This document shows, piece after piece, positions 7,251-16,143 of a stretch of 64,000 bases of DNA. The notes under the pieces are model-generated. The model saw only the letters and a program-made list of their open reading frames with translations, made no database searches and had not been told where the DNA came from. The stretch is from assembly GCF_037076565.1 (NCBI RefSeq), contig NZ_AP029028.1:2604001-2668000 (forward strand). Direction: 5' to 3'. Both the position numbers and the translations under genes were made by a program. Each line of letters starts with the position of its first letter. Within the stretch, counting starts at the first letter, position 1. Source of the stretch: Herbaspirillum sp. DW155 (GTDB lineage: Bacteria; Pseudomonadota; Gammaproteobacteria; Burkholderiales; Burkholderiaceae_D).

Positions 7251-7278
7251 GTCTGGTGCAATTTGTATTATGTAAAAT
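7251..7278 (+). repeat. dif-like XerC/XerD recombination site, candidate prophage attachment site
   Basis: The right arm TTATGTAAAAT matches 10 of 11 bases of the E. coli dif XerD arm (TTATGTTAAAT). A 6-bp centre TTTGTA and a left arm ending GGTGCAA precede it. It lies 18 bp past the regulator stop, where the prophage genes end. Integration at dif by host XerCD is known for filamentous phages and would explain the missing integrase. The left arm match is weak, so this is a candidate only. Confidence 0.45.
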
Positions 7279-7630
7279 AACATCTTCAGATTTTGAAGCC
7301 CCATGCAAAGCTACATCCGAGGCAACCGTTCGCTGAAGTAAAAGTACCTAATTTACTGAAGCAAATTTGCCAATTCCCGTTGCGCGTGAAGTAAAAATGC
7401 CATGATTCAGGTGTCGCCCCCGCTCCTGAGCCCTGTGGATGTGGATATCGAAGGTGACATTGCCGCACAACGCACTGTGCTTGTTACCTTCGACCTCCCC
7501 GACAAACTGGCCCCGCTCCACTCAGGGACTGAAGCATCCATTGTTGATGGCCGCACCAATCACGCGGGACGTGGCCACCGTTTCTGCTCTACGCCGCTTG
7601 AGCCTATTTTTTAAATCGCCTGAATTGCAG
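7279..7630. other. Non-coding stretch with three 15-bp direct repeats
   Basis: No convincing gene. Three copies of TGAAGYAAAWNTRCC occur at 7334-7348, 7357-7371 and 7387-7401. Such spaced short repeats are typical of the ends of IS21-family elements, so a remnant end is possible, but no istA or istB frame follows. The open frame at 7402-7614 has no recognisable domain. Confidence 0.35.
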
Positions 7631-7855
7631 CTATACGAACGTTTGCTTCCAGGCACTTCTATAAATATAGGCGTTATTCCAGCTGAACCTCTCCCAGATG
7701 GAAGCCTGCTGCACAAACTTTAAGCTATCAGCCAGTGCGTTGTAGACGTCGGAAGTAATCCAGATCGCGGAACCTGCCAGACTGGCCAGTTTTGCAGCAT
7801 GGTTGGCGGCCTTTCCAATCCAAACGATATCGTTGTCGCCGTGGATGCCTATACG
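7631..7855 (-). pseudogene. pycC: pycC 3' fragment: C-terminus of the Pycsar pyrimidine cyclase
   Basis: This encodes GIHGDNDIVWIGKAANHAAK and onward to the natural stop. In class III cyclases of the Pycsar type, a GD-D-V/IWVG-AAN-AAKL segment carries the transition-state Asn and follows the substrate-binding strand. The frame upstream of 7855 belongs to the transposon end, so this piece has no start of its own. The missing N-terminal part lies at 35334-35805 in the same orientation. Joining the two with one copy of CTATACG gives a continuous 229-codon gene. Confidence 0.85.
7849..7855. repeat. Target-site duplication, left copy (CTATACG)
   Basis: The 7-bp sequence CTATACG directly abuts the left terminal repeat and recurs directly abutting the right one at 35334-35340. 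Keeping one copy restores the pycC frame as LQAARI followed by GIHGDND. Tn3-family elements usually make 5-bp duplications, so 7 bp is longer than normal. Confidence 0.8.
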
Positions 7856-7899
7856 AGGATCGGCCGGGATTCGTGAAATTTTGGCCAGATACGCAGTAA
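7856..7899 (+). repeat. Left terminal inverted repeat of the transposon
   Basis: Begins AGGATCGGCCGGGATTC and includes TGAAATTTTGGCCA. It matches the right terminal repeat with three mismatches over the first 32 positions and weaker identity to about position 44. It lies 9 bp beyond the transposase stop codon. Confidence 0.8.
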
Positions 7900-7908
7900 C
7901 CAATTGAT

Positions 7909-10881
7909 TTATATAGAAAAATTAATTTTATAGTTCAGCGGCTCTGCGGCGCGATCCAGATCCAATGGATACTCGCCGAAGCGATTGATATGCGCACGCC
8001 GATATGGTGCCATTCCTCTGAGAATCTCTTCCGTTAGCACATAGCCCTTAGCCTGGAGCCGTTTGAGTATCTTGGACATCGTATGAACGTTGTGCAGGAT
8101 CACCATGTTGGCCACGAGTTGGTTATATTTGATGACCTTCCGCTGTTCATGCCTGATGTTCTCAGCGATGATGCCATCACCACCAAAGAACAGCCATTTG
8201 ACAAAATCATTGAACTCTTCGCTCTTGTTTGTCGCAGCATTGATTGTCTTCCGCAGTTCTGCGTCATTAATATATTTCAGCAGAAACATTGTACGTACTG
8301 CCCTCCCGAGCTCTCGGAACGCGTAATAGAGCCGATTTTTGCGGCTTGCAGTGCCCAGACGTCGCAAGATCGTTGATGGAGCAATCTTGCCCGCCTTAAT
8401 TGAGATTACTACCCGCAGCATGTCCTTCAGGTGGCGAGCGATCAAATCCCAATCGATCACGCCTCTGAATAACCCTCCTATGTGTTCGTACTGATCCGAT
8501 CGATCTCCACGGAAAAACACCAAGTCCTTGATGTTCCTTATGCGCGGCATCAGGTTGATACCCAGAAGATGCGCCAGTCCAAACACGGGCGTGCTTTGCG
8601 CCTGGGTGTCGCCATGCACAGTGTCTGGCTGAATGTCTGATTGGTTGTTAATCAGTCCATCTAGAATGTAGACAGCCTCATAGACACCACAAGGAATAAA
8701 GTGGCTAAAGAGCGCGATGTACTTATCCGAGACATGGTAATAGCCTATTCCACCGTACCCGCCATATCTGATGTGATATTCGGACAGCAGATTTTGCTCG
8801 AATACGTTCCATTTCGTGCCGTCAGCCGATGCGCTCTTTCCTGTCCCCCAATACCGGGGTAAGGCAAAGCGATTGTAGGCATTAATGACCTTAACAATGG
8901 CCTTATCGAGCCGCTGTTCGGTCACGTGCTTCAGGTTGAGCCAAGCCACTTGCTTTCGACTCAGCCCCTTAACAGAGCGAGCCGTTTGAACGGGGCCCAG
9001 GTTGCATCCGTAGCAGAAAAGTGTGGTGATGAATCGCTTTCTAGGATCGTCAATTTTTGGCTCAAAGCCAGAAAGTGGTCCGAAGAACTTGTGTAGATCA
9101 AGCCATTTCTCGGTCTCGGTCAAGACATCAAGTATGCTTGCCTCGGTCATCTCAGAGATGATTGCGTGATCAATGACCTCAATACCATCAGGAGGTTTGG
9201 GACGTTCAGGCCTACGGATAACTACGCCCGTCTGATCGATGTCCACGTAACCATTGTCTGGGAATCGCTGATCGACCATCTTGGCGAGATCACGCAGTTG
9301 TTGCTTCAGCCCCGCAACAAATGCTTCCGGATCGACCGGAAGATTTACTAGTTCGCCATACGCTTGCACTTCTTCCTCATACTGCTCCCAAGACACCAAG
9401 TGGGTGCGATAGTCATCATACTCGCCACTATGTTCGACGTAGAGATCTCCGGACTTCAATTCGTCCATGACCGCGCTAAAGACCGATAGCTCGAAGTATT
9501 TTCGATGGAAATGTGGCTCAGAATCATCCTGTCGCTTGCCGAAGACAAGCTGATGCCATTTCTCTGGCATCCATTCCACATCTAAGTCCTCTATACCCGA
9601 TTCAGCACAAGGTAATTGCTCCCGATGGCTTGATCGATACTTCTGCAAAAACGCAATTGCCTGAAGCAAGCTGTTGTCCTGAGAACTCGAACTGAGACTC
9701 AGAGCCTCAAGACACTTGAAAAGCAAACTTCGCTTCGGGCCATATCCATTCAACATAAATGGATAGTAATTATTGCCTGCGAATGCCATATGCTCGTCAC
9801 ACTGGTTGATCCATCTTTCGTAGTCACCGTGCAGCGATTCGTCAACGCGGGCTATTTTTTGATCACCCGTGCCATCTTCATTTAGCACACTCAGAACATC
9901 GCGAAATTGTCCGATCAGGCGCTCTGTCTGCTCGGCGTGCTGCAAATGGTACTGCCGCAGCCTCTCCTCAGCGGTATTGTGCAGGTTGCGCAGCGATTTT
10001 AAAAAGATATCGGCGATATCGTCCATCGCCTTTTCCAGTTGTGTCTGGATCAAAAGTACTGCCAGGGTATAGCGCTTTAATGGCTTCACAGAGCGCATTT
10101 CCGCCAAATCAAGTGCTCTCGCCTCAAGCGTCATTTGCTCGCGCTTTGTGGCTGCAATATGTTGGGTGCTGGGTAGTCCTGCTGCCAACTCCATCATCTT
10201 GTCTACGTGTTGCAGGAAGTCAGTGACCTCACGCACGTTAGGTTGCTTCGGCTCCCGTTTAAGACTGTCCCATCCACTACGTCCAGCTTGGGGTGTCAAG
10301 ATCGCTTCGAGGCGCTCAATCATGTCTTGACCTAAAACGCCGCCTACTGTCTTGTAGATTTGTTCGTTGACTGTATTCCGGCATTTGGCAGCCAACCTAG
10401 AAAGAACCGTGAAGCCAGGAAGTTCATATTTTCTGAGTACCAGCTCTTCGATCAGAACGTTGATAATGTCCGGTAGCTCTTGCTTAGTCTGTGCCGCCTG
10501 CATCGCAGAGCTCTCTAGCCATTTCTCCGCTTGCTTATCGATCAGGCGAAGTCCAATGTAGGAGCGTAGGCGCTGATGTTGAAGTGAGCGTGTTCCGGAA
10601 TCATCGTATTTCAGTATTGCTTGCTTTGCCGGCTTGCGTAAATTTGCAGCATCGCAAATGTGCTCAATAATTTCAGTTGGCACCGACGCGACTGACACAA
10701 AATATCCAAGTCGTTGAAGTAGCTTCATCTTGATCAGCATGAATGCGCGTGGCCCGACCTGCCGATACTGTTTGAAGACGTATTCTATTTCCGAGCTTGT
10801 AGGTGTATATACAGCCGTCAACTCTTCTTGGCTATATTCATTTTTTAAACGTGGATACGCTGTCTCATGGATTGCCGTCAT
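7909..10881 (-). CDS. tnpA: Tn3-family transposase TnpA
   Basis: 990 residues from an ATG at 10881 preceded by GGAGCGAG; full length for the family. The DDE catalytic triad is visible: Asp in SADGTKWNVFEQN (about residue 682), Asp in VHGDTQAQSTPVFG (about residue 757), and Glu in NKSEEFNDFVKWLF (about residue 888). The N-terminal half (DUF4158-like) binds the terminal repeats. The gene ends close to the left terminus. Established: it catalyses replicative transposition producing a cointegrate, resolved by a separate system, here tnpS/tnpT. No frameshift seen, so it is probably active. Confidence 0.95.
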   Translation of the reverse strand: MTAIHETAYPRLKNEYSQEELTAVYTPTSSEIEYVFKQYRQVGPRAFMLIKMKLLQRLGYFVSVASVPTEIIEHICDAANLRKPAKQAILKYDDSGTRSLQHQRLRSYIGLRLIDKQAEKWLESSAMQAAQTKQELPDIINVLIEELVLRKYELPGFTVLSRLAAKCRNTVNEQIYKTVGGVLGQDMIERLEAILTPQAGRSGWDSLKREPKQPNVREVTDFLQHVDKMMELAAGLPSTQHIAATKREQMTLEARALDLAEMRSVKPLKRYTLAVLLIQTQLEKAMDDIADIFLKSLRNLHNTAEERLRQYHLQHAEQTERLIGQFRDVLSVLNEDGTGDQKIARVDESLHGDYERWINQCDEHMAFAGNNYYPFMLNGYGPKRSLLFKCLEALSLSSSSQDNSLLQAIAFLQKYRSSHREQLPCAESGIEDLDVEWMPEKWHQLVFGKRQDDSEPHFHRKYFELSVFSAVMDELKSGDLYVEHSGEYDDYRTHLVSWEQYEEEVQAYGELVNLPVDPEAFVAGLKQQLRDLAKMVDQRFPDNGYVDIDQTGVVIRRPERPKPPDGIEVIDHAIISEMTEASILDVLTETEKWLDLHKFFGPLSGFEPKIDDPRKRFITTLFCYGCNLGPVQTARSVKGLSRKQVAWLNLKHVTEQRLDKAIVKVINAYNRFALPRYWGTGKSASADGTKWNVFEQNLLSEYHIRYGGYGGIGYYHVSDKYIALFSHFIPCGVYEAVYILDGLINNQSDIQPDTVHGDTQAQSTPVFGLAHLLGINLMPRIRNIKDLVFFRGDRSDQYEHIGGLFRGVIDWDLIARHLKDMLRVVISIKAGKIAPSTILRRLGTASRKNRLYYAFRELGRAVRTMFLLKYINDAELRKTINAATNKSEEFNDFVKWLFFGGDGIIAENIRHEQRKVIKYNQLVANMVILHNVHTMSKILKRLQAKGYVLTEEILRGMAPYRRAHINRFGEYPLDLDRAAEPLNYKINFSI

Positions 10882-11187
10882 CGAAGCTCGCTCCACCAGT
10901 TTGGCATGGGAAATCGTTCGTGCATGCCGGTAATCTTTGAGTTCAAACAGGAAGGAGGATCTTCTTCAGCGAGCCCTTGAATACCATAGCGATGGTGACA
11001 TTGCATCACCAACATAAGCTTGTCAACGGAAAAAAATCACTGCAAGATTTCGAGCGCCGAACCTGCGTCAGCTCGACGTGCAGCATGAAAAAATTGTGGC
11101 CACGAGATGCTATAAACTGTGTCACGAAATACAGCAAAACGTGATCGTGGCTGATCAAAAATGCAAAAGGGAACAAGATTGGCTTGT
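10882..11187. other. Intergenic region downstream of the tnpA start
   Basis: About 300 bp with no convincing gene. It contains the tnpA promoter side and A-rich stretches near 11030 and 11090. No repeat or RNA structure recognised. Confidence 0.3.
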
Positions 11188-11406
11188 ATGAAAAGACGTC
11201 AGAGCTACTCAACCATCATCGAACGGGGCGGTAAGGTCTCCTGGCCGAAGGCATTGATGGACTGGAAGATTGGCCAGCGGGTGTTCTTCTCCGTCAAAGA
11301 CAATGCTGTTGCCGTGACCACGCGGCCATCACGCTCAATGAATGGCCGAATATTTTCCGCGCGTATCAGCCGGAAATTCAGCAGCAAACATTTCTCGGCT
11401 AGCTGA
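11188..11406 (+). CDS. Possible AbrB/SpoVT-like small DNA-binding protein
   Basis: 72 residues from the ATG at 11188 (an ATG at 11161 is also possible). Residues 12-35 (GGKVSWPKALMDWKIGQRVF) fit the swapped-hairpin pattern: a strand with a conserved G-K/R-V, a Pro-Lys-Ala turn, a short helix, then a Gly-x-x-V strand. The C-terminal half is basic and Ser-rich. Such domains are DNA-binding antitoxins or regulators, but no toxin gene follows directly. A weak ribosome-binding site and short length keep confidence low. Confidence 0.35.
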   Translation: MKRRQSYSTIIERGGKVSWPKALMDWKIGQRVFFSVKDNAVAVTTRPSRSMNGRIFSARISRKFSSKHFSAS

Positions 11407-11544
11407 TAGCTATCCGCTACTCCAAACTTGAGCCGGCTCAAGCTGCAGAAGCAGCGCAAATCCCTTTTGTCACTAAAGGGTCTCGATTTCGCATGCGAAA
11501 TCCAGCGCTTCTCTCCAACCTCAAACAATCAGCAGAGGATCAAA

Positions 11545-12123
11545 TTGGCCAGAATTCTCGTAATCGACCTGGAAGCGACGTGTTCAGATGACGGCAGAAT
11601 TGCCCCGGATGAAATGGAAATCATCGAAGTCGGAGCCTGCTGGACCACCGAAAGCGGTCAGGTGTTGGAGCGATTTCAGCACCTGGTAAAGCCTCTGGTG
11701 CAGCCGCTACTCACGCCTTTTTGCAAACAATTGATTGGCATTACCCAAGAAGAAATCGACCAAGCCCCCTTGTTCCCGGTCGCGGCACGGGCGCTTCAAG
11801 CGTTCGTCGATAACCATGTCTCCGATGATACGGTCTGGATGAGCTGGGGCGCCTACGACCGCAAGCAGTTCCTCAGAGACGCTCAGCGCCACGGAGTGGC
11901 AATGCCGCTGACTATGCCTCATCAGAATGCTAAGAGACTATTCGCCAAGGCGCAGCGCATCGGTAAAGAGGTCGGCATGGCCAGAGCGTGTAAGCTAGCC
12001 GGCCTTGATCTGGAGGGGCAGCATCATCGTGGCTTGGACGATGCTGTCAACATTGCTAAGCTGATGCCCTGGATATTGGGACAAGCCTCTCTACAGGGTT
12101 CCAATAAGCCAGCGAATTCCTAA
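11545..12123 (+). CDS. DEDDh 3'-5' exonuclease, KapD/ERI-1-like
   Basis: 192 residues starting at a TTG at 11545 with AGAGGA upstream; no ATG fits better because the fold begins immediately (RILVIDLEAT). Catalytic residues: D and E in DLEATC, Asp in SWGAYDRKQF, and the His/Asp pair in HHRGLDDAVN. The family degrades single-stranded DNA or RNA from the 3' end using two metal ions. It sits in the cargo next to a second DEDDh exonuclease and converges with the Gabija-like pair, so a role with that defence module is plausible but unproven. Confidence 0.8.
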   Translation: MARILVIDLEATCSDDGRIAPDEMEIIEVGACWTTESGQVLERFQHLVKPLVQPLLTPFCKQLIGITQEEIDQAPLFPVAARALQAFVDNHVSDDTVWMSWGAYDRKQFLRDAQRHGVAMPLTMPHQNAKRLFAKAQRIGKEVGMARACKLAGLDLEGQHHRGLDDAVNIAKLMPWILGQASLQGSNKPANS

Positions 12124-12138
12124 CCTGACGGAGCATCG

Positions 12139-12603
12139 ATGTCTTTCAACATCTTTATTGACACCGAATTCACCGATTTTCTTGATCCGCAGTTGATCAG
12201 CATCGGCCTAGTGACGCAAAGTGGCGAGGAATTCTATGCGGAGCTTCCCTATGAAGTCCGAGAATGCAGCGAGTTCGTCAAAGCGGCCGTCCTTCCGCTC
12301 TTGGGATATGCACCTCACGCTGAAATGACCAAGGACGATCTCTACGTCCAGATGACGAACTGGCTCAGGTTGGTAAGGCCGAAGGATCAAGAGGTCTTCA
12401 TTTGCTATGACTACCAGACAGACTGGGATCTCTTTTACGACGCCTTAGACGGTCGTGTCCCGCCCTGGTGCAAGCGTCGTCTTGTCGCGGATCGTATCAA
12501 TGAGTTACTTCGGTACAAATACCATCAAAAAAACTCGCTTCCCGAGCACCACTCGCTGAATGATGCTAGGGCAAACTGTTATGCATTCAGAGAGCCCGCA
12601 TAA
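12139..12603 (+). CDS. DEDDh exoribonuclease of the Rv2179c-like type
   Basis: 154 residues. Motifs: FIDTEFTDF at residues 5-13 (DxE), a mid-protein Asp in YDYQTDWDLF, and HHSLNDARANCYAF near the C-terminus (HxxxD). The overall order matches the short Rv2179c-like 3'-5' exonucleases, reported to act on RNA overhangs. It follows the KapD-like gene by 15 bp in the same direction, so they are probably co-transcribed. Two adjacent exonucleases of the same fold with different substrates is unusual. Confidence 0.75.
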   Translation: MSFNIFIDTEFTDFLDPQLISIGLVTQSGEEFYAELPYEVRECSEFVKAAVLPLLGYAPHAEMTKDDLYVQMTNWLRLVRPKDQEVFICYDYQTDWDLFYDALDGRVPPWCKRRLVADRINELLRYKYHQKNSLPEHHSLNDARANCYAFREPA

Positions 12604-12629
12604 GCTTTCTTGACGCGTAAAGATCATAT

Positions 12630-14027
12630 TTAAGTTATCGGCTTGGGGAGCTTCAAAATGCGGTTAGAAGATGCAATCGTTAAGGATCGTGTGGCACGCG
12701 AAATCGCTACATAAAAAAGCTTTGCTTGGGCAGCGTCCTCCTTCGCGAAATGTGCTGCGTTCGGAATGACGACATGATCAAATTCCAGCCCTTTCAAAAG
12801 TAGGGGCGTTGATACGGTCCGCGGAGGGAGCCGCCTACCTGAATTGGTCATGCGCTGGCGGATGTTTGCAGTGGCTTCGGTCATGGTGTCACAGCGACCT
12901 GATTCTAGTTCGTTGACTGCTCGCTCCGCGTCCCGCCATATTTCACCGCGAAAAATCCTCCAGCGCGGGCGTTTGCGAGCTAGGCTAAGCAGCTTTCTGA
13001 GCGAGGCAGAACCATCACCATCCCCAAGCGTTTTGGCGATGGCATTCATTTCTGTCGCGATGGCTTCATCTTCTGGATTAGGAGCATCCCCTTCCTTGGC
13101 TTGTTTTTTGTGAACGCACTCTTCGATCAAGCTTTTAACCGCAGCCAATCGGCTCGCGTTGGAATTCGACGCATCCCAAGCTGTTGCGAAGCTTTGTAGC
13201 CTGCCGGCCGCCATCTCTTCAATTGCTTGAAAGCCGCCGCTGGTCGCTCTCGCCAACTGGTAACAAATCCCTTTTCTGCAATGAATTGCTGCCTGCGTTC
13301 CCCCTCGCTCATCGATGCCGTCAAAAAACAGCCCCATGTCGAATACATCACCTGTCTGCTTGAAAGCGATCGGACCTACCCCAAGATCGATGGATTCGCC
13401 GGCCATAAGCTTTATGCGCGTCTCCGCGATCCACGCTCCCAACGCTGGATTTTTCCCATTCCAGCGGTGGGGGGTATCTAAGCTTCCTGCAAGAGGAAAT
13501 ACGTCGTGGATTTGGCCTTCCCAACTAAGTGTGGCGCCAGCAAACTCGAAAATGCCTTGCATTGGATCGCCAAAGATAAGTGTTGGCACGATTTCAGATA
13601 AGGCGACCGACAGTTCATGCTGTAGGAGGTGGCAGTCCTGGTATTCGTCGATGAGAATCCTGTCGTATGAGGCGGCCACGACATCTCGCATCGCGCGGAC
13701 CCGCAATGCCAGAATGGTTCCGCGATAAAGTTGGTCCCATTCGCCCCCATTTTTAGGCATGCCATTGGGCGGCTTGGCTACTCCAGGGAAAGCATTTGCA
13801 TACCGCATGCACCAACCGGCAATCGTATCCACAGCGACCGCATTGGCGGATATGCCGAGTCGCTTGAGGCGGCCACGGATGGCATGGACTCCGGCGTGAG
13901 TGTGTGTCAGAATCAAGGCTCGGCGGCCCAGCGCTGCAAGTTTGGCAATAAACTCTGTCTTTCCATGCCCTGCCGGCGCCACAATGGCGCCGACCTTCAT
14001 GGCCACAAGATCCTCTATCTCAGGCAT
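12630..14027 (-). CDS. gajB: UvrD-like helicase, Gabija GajB-like
   Basis: 465 residues, near the roughly 490 of GajB. Superfamily 1 motifs: Walker A APAGHGKTE (residues 17-25), Walker B ILIDEYQDC, motif III GDPMQGIF, motif V LLLKGLEFDHVVI and motif VI KLFYVAISRATRSL. It overlaps the upstream OLD-family nuclease gene by 8 bp, the same order as in Gabija (gajA then gajB). Established: GajB hydrolyses ATP on DNA ends and works with GajA against phages. The middle region (about residues 230-370) is divergent. Confidence in the helicase is very high, and in Gabija good. Confidence 0.82.
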   Translation of the reverse strand: MPEIEDLVAMKVGAIVAPAGHGKTEFIAKLAALGRRALILTHTHAGVHAIRGRLKRLGISANAVAVDTIAGWCMRYANAFPGVAKPPNGMPKNGGEWDQLYRGTILALRVRAMRDVVAASYDRILIDEYQDCHLLQHELSVALSEIVPTLIFGDPMQGIFEFAGATLSWEGQIHDVFPLAGSLDTPHRWNGKNPALGAWIAETRIKLMAGESIDLGVGPIAFKQTGDVFDMGLFFDGIDERGGTQAAIHCRKGICYQLARATSGGFQAIEEMAAGRLQSFATAWDASNSNASRLAAVKSLIEECVHKKQAKEGDAPNPEDEAIATEMNAIAKTLGDGDGSASLRKLLSLARKRPRWRIFRGEIWRDAERAVNELESGRCDTMTEATANIRQRMTNSGRRLPPRTVSTPLLLKGLEFDHVVIPNAAHFAKEDAAQAKLFYVAISRATRSLTIASSNRILKLPKPIT

Positions 14028-15747
14028 ACAGCCATGCCTCGACGGCCGCTAAAGTTTTTGCTAAAGGGGATTCAGGATTTTCGGAGGCGATACCCCAAAC
14101 GTGAGGAGCCAAGCCACGGCCTATCCGCTGGTCCTTAAACCATTTTTTGCGCGAGGTCACCTCCGCGATAATCTCTCGAAGCTCTTCTCCCGACTTGCCG
14201 AATGTGTCTTTCCATTCGTTGAAAGAAATGCTGGCGTTGGCCCGGTTAAGGCCGGGGATCTTTGCGGCTAAGTTGTCGTTGACGGAGTCTTCTCCGCGCT
14301 GTAGCCGCGTGTATTCCAGCAAAGCTTGTACTGCGTTGTCATCGGCTACCGTGAACAAGGCTTGCTCGGTATTGAGCATGTCTCCGTATTCGAAGACTGG
14401 AACATCTTTCTTTGCCAGGTCCGCGATGTTAGCGGCTGTTAAAGCAACGTCGGAATCACGGAAGAGTGCCACGGAATAACCCAGTGCCGCCAGCGCCAAA
14501 GCGAGCGAACAAGCTTCGTTCCCATTGCCGTCGGTGATCGCGGCGCCGAGCTGTTCGATGGGCTTGTTCTTGTGGCGAGGCGGCCATTTTTCGCGGATGC
14601 CTGTCATCATGCCGACCTCAGTCATCCCCTCAGTTACCAGGATGCGCCGAGAAAACATGGCCCGAGGCGTATGGCGGAGAAGAGCATTGATCGGGTCGGG
14701 CTTCCCTGGAGCGAGCATAGTGACTTGGCGGTCTGGGCGGATCAAGTTGACCACGTAGAGTCCAGAGCCGCCCGTTTCACCCAACGCAATGTCGGAATGC
14801 GTAGTCATCAGCACTTGACCAACGGGGTCACCCAAGATGGTGGCGACATCTTGGTCCGACTTGAGTTGCGATATAGCGCCTATGATCCGATGTGGCTCCA
14901 GACCATGCTCTATCTCGTCAATGAGAATGATCGCCCCTTCGCTGATGGCGGATCGCTGGATGCCCAATGTCGCCAAACGTCGCGTGCCTAGCCCCGCAAG
15001 ACGCAGGGGAACTCCATCGTCGTGCAACGCGATTGATCCAGAAGAGAGACCCGAGCGCCCAAGCTCAAGACCGGGTTCGTAGGCGCCGTCGACATAGGCG
15101 CCCAACGCTTTCGCATGGCGCTCGGCTTCCGCCGCGGCGTCGGCCAGCGACTTGATTTTGTCGAGCTCGGCGCTATCGCGCGCCGCTCGATACGCCTCTG
15201 CTAGTCGCGCCGCCGCTTCGGAGTTGTCCCCGGTGAGGCGCGACAACACGGATCCTTGCCCCCACGCCAGATGACGAGCATCGTCGCCAGCAAGTCGGAC
15301 CAGCCCGAACAAGGCTCGATCTCGGTTCGAGATCGTCCTTGGCGTCTCCACGCGATCACAGACAACCTCCCACACCGGCTCCAGCGTAGCGTCAACGGTG
15401 AGGCGTACGGTGAGCACGGGCTCATCTCCGTCTTCGGGTTCGTCACGCACCGCTCCAGCTTCAGTCCAGCCACGAATATAGAGACCAAAACGCGCATCGG
15501 ACTTGAGCGTTTTCGACAACTCGCCAACGGTAACTTCGATTTCGATAGTGTTGCTCGTGTCACATGCGAAGAAATCAGACTCAGAAAAAGAAAACCATTT
15601 CGAGTTTAGCGCTGCTTCCGCCGCGTCCAAAATCGTGGACTTCCCCGAGTCTCCGGCGCCGATCAGGCAACAAAACGGATCACGTGGAGTCCACTCCATC
15701 GAGGCGATCCCCCGGAAATTTTTGATTTTCAAGTATCTGATCTGCAT
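14020..15747 (-). CDS. gajA: OLD-family ATPase/TOPRIM nuclease, Gabija GajA-like
   Basis: 575 residues from the ATG at 15747, very close to the 578 of the described GajA. ABC-type ATPase: Walker A GAGDSGKST (residues 32-40), Walker B with ILIDEIEHGLEPH. TOPRIM nuclease: glutamate in ILVTEGMTEVG (about residue 371) and the Asp pair in FRDSDVA (about residue 436). A UvrD-like gene overlaps its end, the class 2 OLD arrangement. Established: GajA is a sequence-specific nicking endonuclease inhibited by nucleotides, so ATP depletion during infection activates it. A related OLD system is the alternative, but length and partner favour Gabija. Confidence 0.85.
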   Translation of the reverse strand: MQIRYLKIKNFRGIASMEWTPRDPFCCLIGAGDSGKSTILDAAEAALNSKWFSFSESDFFACDTSNTIEIEVTVGELSKTLKSDARFGLYIRGWTEAGAVRDEPEDGDEPVLTVRLTVDATLEPVWEVVCDRVETPRTISNRDRALFGLVRLAGDDARHLAWGQGSVLSRLTGDNSEAAARLAEAYRAARDSAELDKIKSLADAAAEAERHAKALGAYVDGAYEPGLELGRSGLSSGSIALHDDGVPLRLAGLGTRRLATLGIQRSAISEGAIILIDEIEHGLEPHRIIGAISQLKSDQDVATILGDPVGQVLMTTHSDIALGETGGSGLYVVNLIRPDRQVTMLAPGKPDPINALLRHTPRAMFSRRILVTEGMTEVGMMTGIREKWPPRHKNKPIEQLGAAITDGNGNEACSLALALAALGYSVALFRDSDVALTAANIADLAKKDVPVFEYGDMLNTEQALFTVADDNAVQALLEYTRLQRGEDSVNDNLAAKIPGLNRANASISFNEWKDTFGKSGEELREIIAEVTSRKKWFKDQRIGRGLAPHVWGIASENPESPLAKTLAAVEAWLYA

Positions 15748-15874
15748 GGCGGTTTCGGCCTGATGATCGTTGATATTTATTTGCAGACAATGGTAGTTGA
15801 GATAACCAATAATCGGCAAGAATTGTTGACCAACGACCTTATATTAGTGAGTAGGGTTCTGTGGGGATGCAATC

Positions 15875-16048
15875 CTAGTCGGCGTCCGTTCGGCCTGCCC
15901 TGAGTTTTTCCAAAGCAGCCTGTAAATGCCGTTCTTCCAGCCCCAACGCGGTAAGAAACTCTGTTACTGCAATTGGCTGAAACCAATAGAACCCATGGCC
16001 AAGAGAACTTCTAAGCGCTTCCAAATCCGTTTGCGTGAGCGTTGCCAT
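15875..16048 (-). CDS. Possible 57-residue protein upstream of gajA
   Basis: From an ATG at 16048 it encodes an acidic helical protein (TDLEALRSSLGHGFYWFQPI ... GLEERHLQAALEKLRAG). No ribosome-binding site or family is clear. It shares the direction of gajA and lies about 130 bp upstream, so it could be a small accessory or leader protein. Confidence 0.3.
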   Translation of the reverse strand: MATLTQTDLEALRSSLGHGFYWFQPIAVTEFLTALGLEERHLQAALEKLRAGRTDAD

Positions 16049-16143
16049 AAATGCGCACATTCTAATTTCGACCCGCTCACGTTCCACATGACATGGCCGA
16101 CACAAAGCTCGGAAAGCACTAAGCGGGTAAGCCAGAAAAGAGA

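Larger units (their letters stand above)
1..7278. mobile_element. PM2-like (corticovirus-type) tailless prophage, left end outside window
   Basis: A compact block of short, overlapping leftward genes ends with one rightward regulator gene. Seen: a 283-residue capsid protein of the PM2 P2 type, a small P-loop packaging ATPase, an HUH replication initiator, and at least six tiny proteins with one hydrophobic segment. No tail, terminase, portal or integrase gene is present. In PM2 and related proviruses an HUH replicase, a HerA/FtsK-like ATPase and a double-jelly-roll capsid protein occur together, so the assignment rests on three hallmark genes. The left boundary lies outside the window. The right boundary is inferred from the dif-like sequence at 7251-7278. 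Confidence 0.8.
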
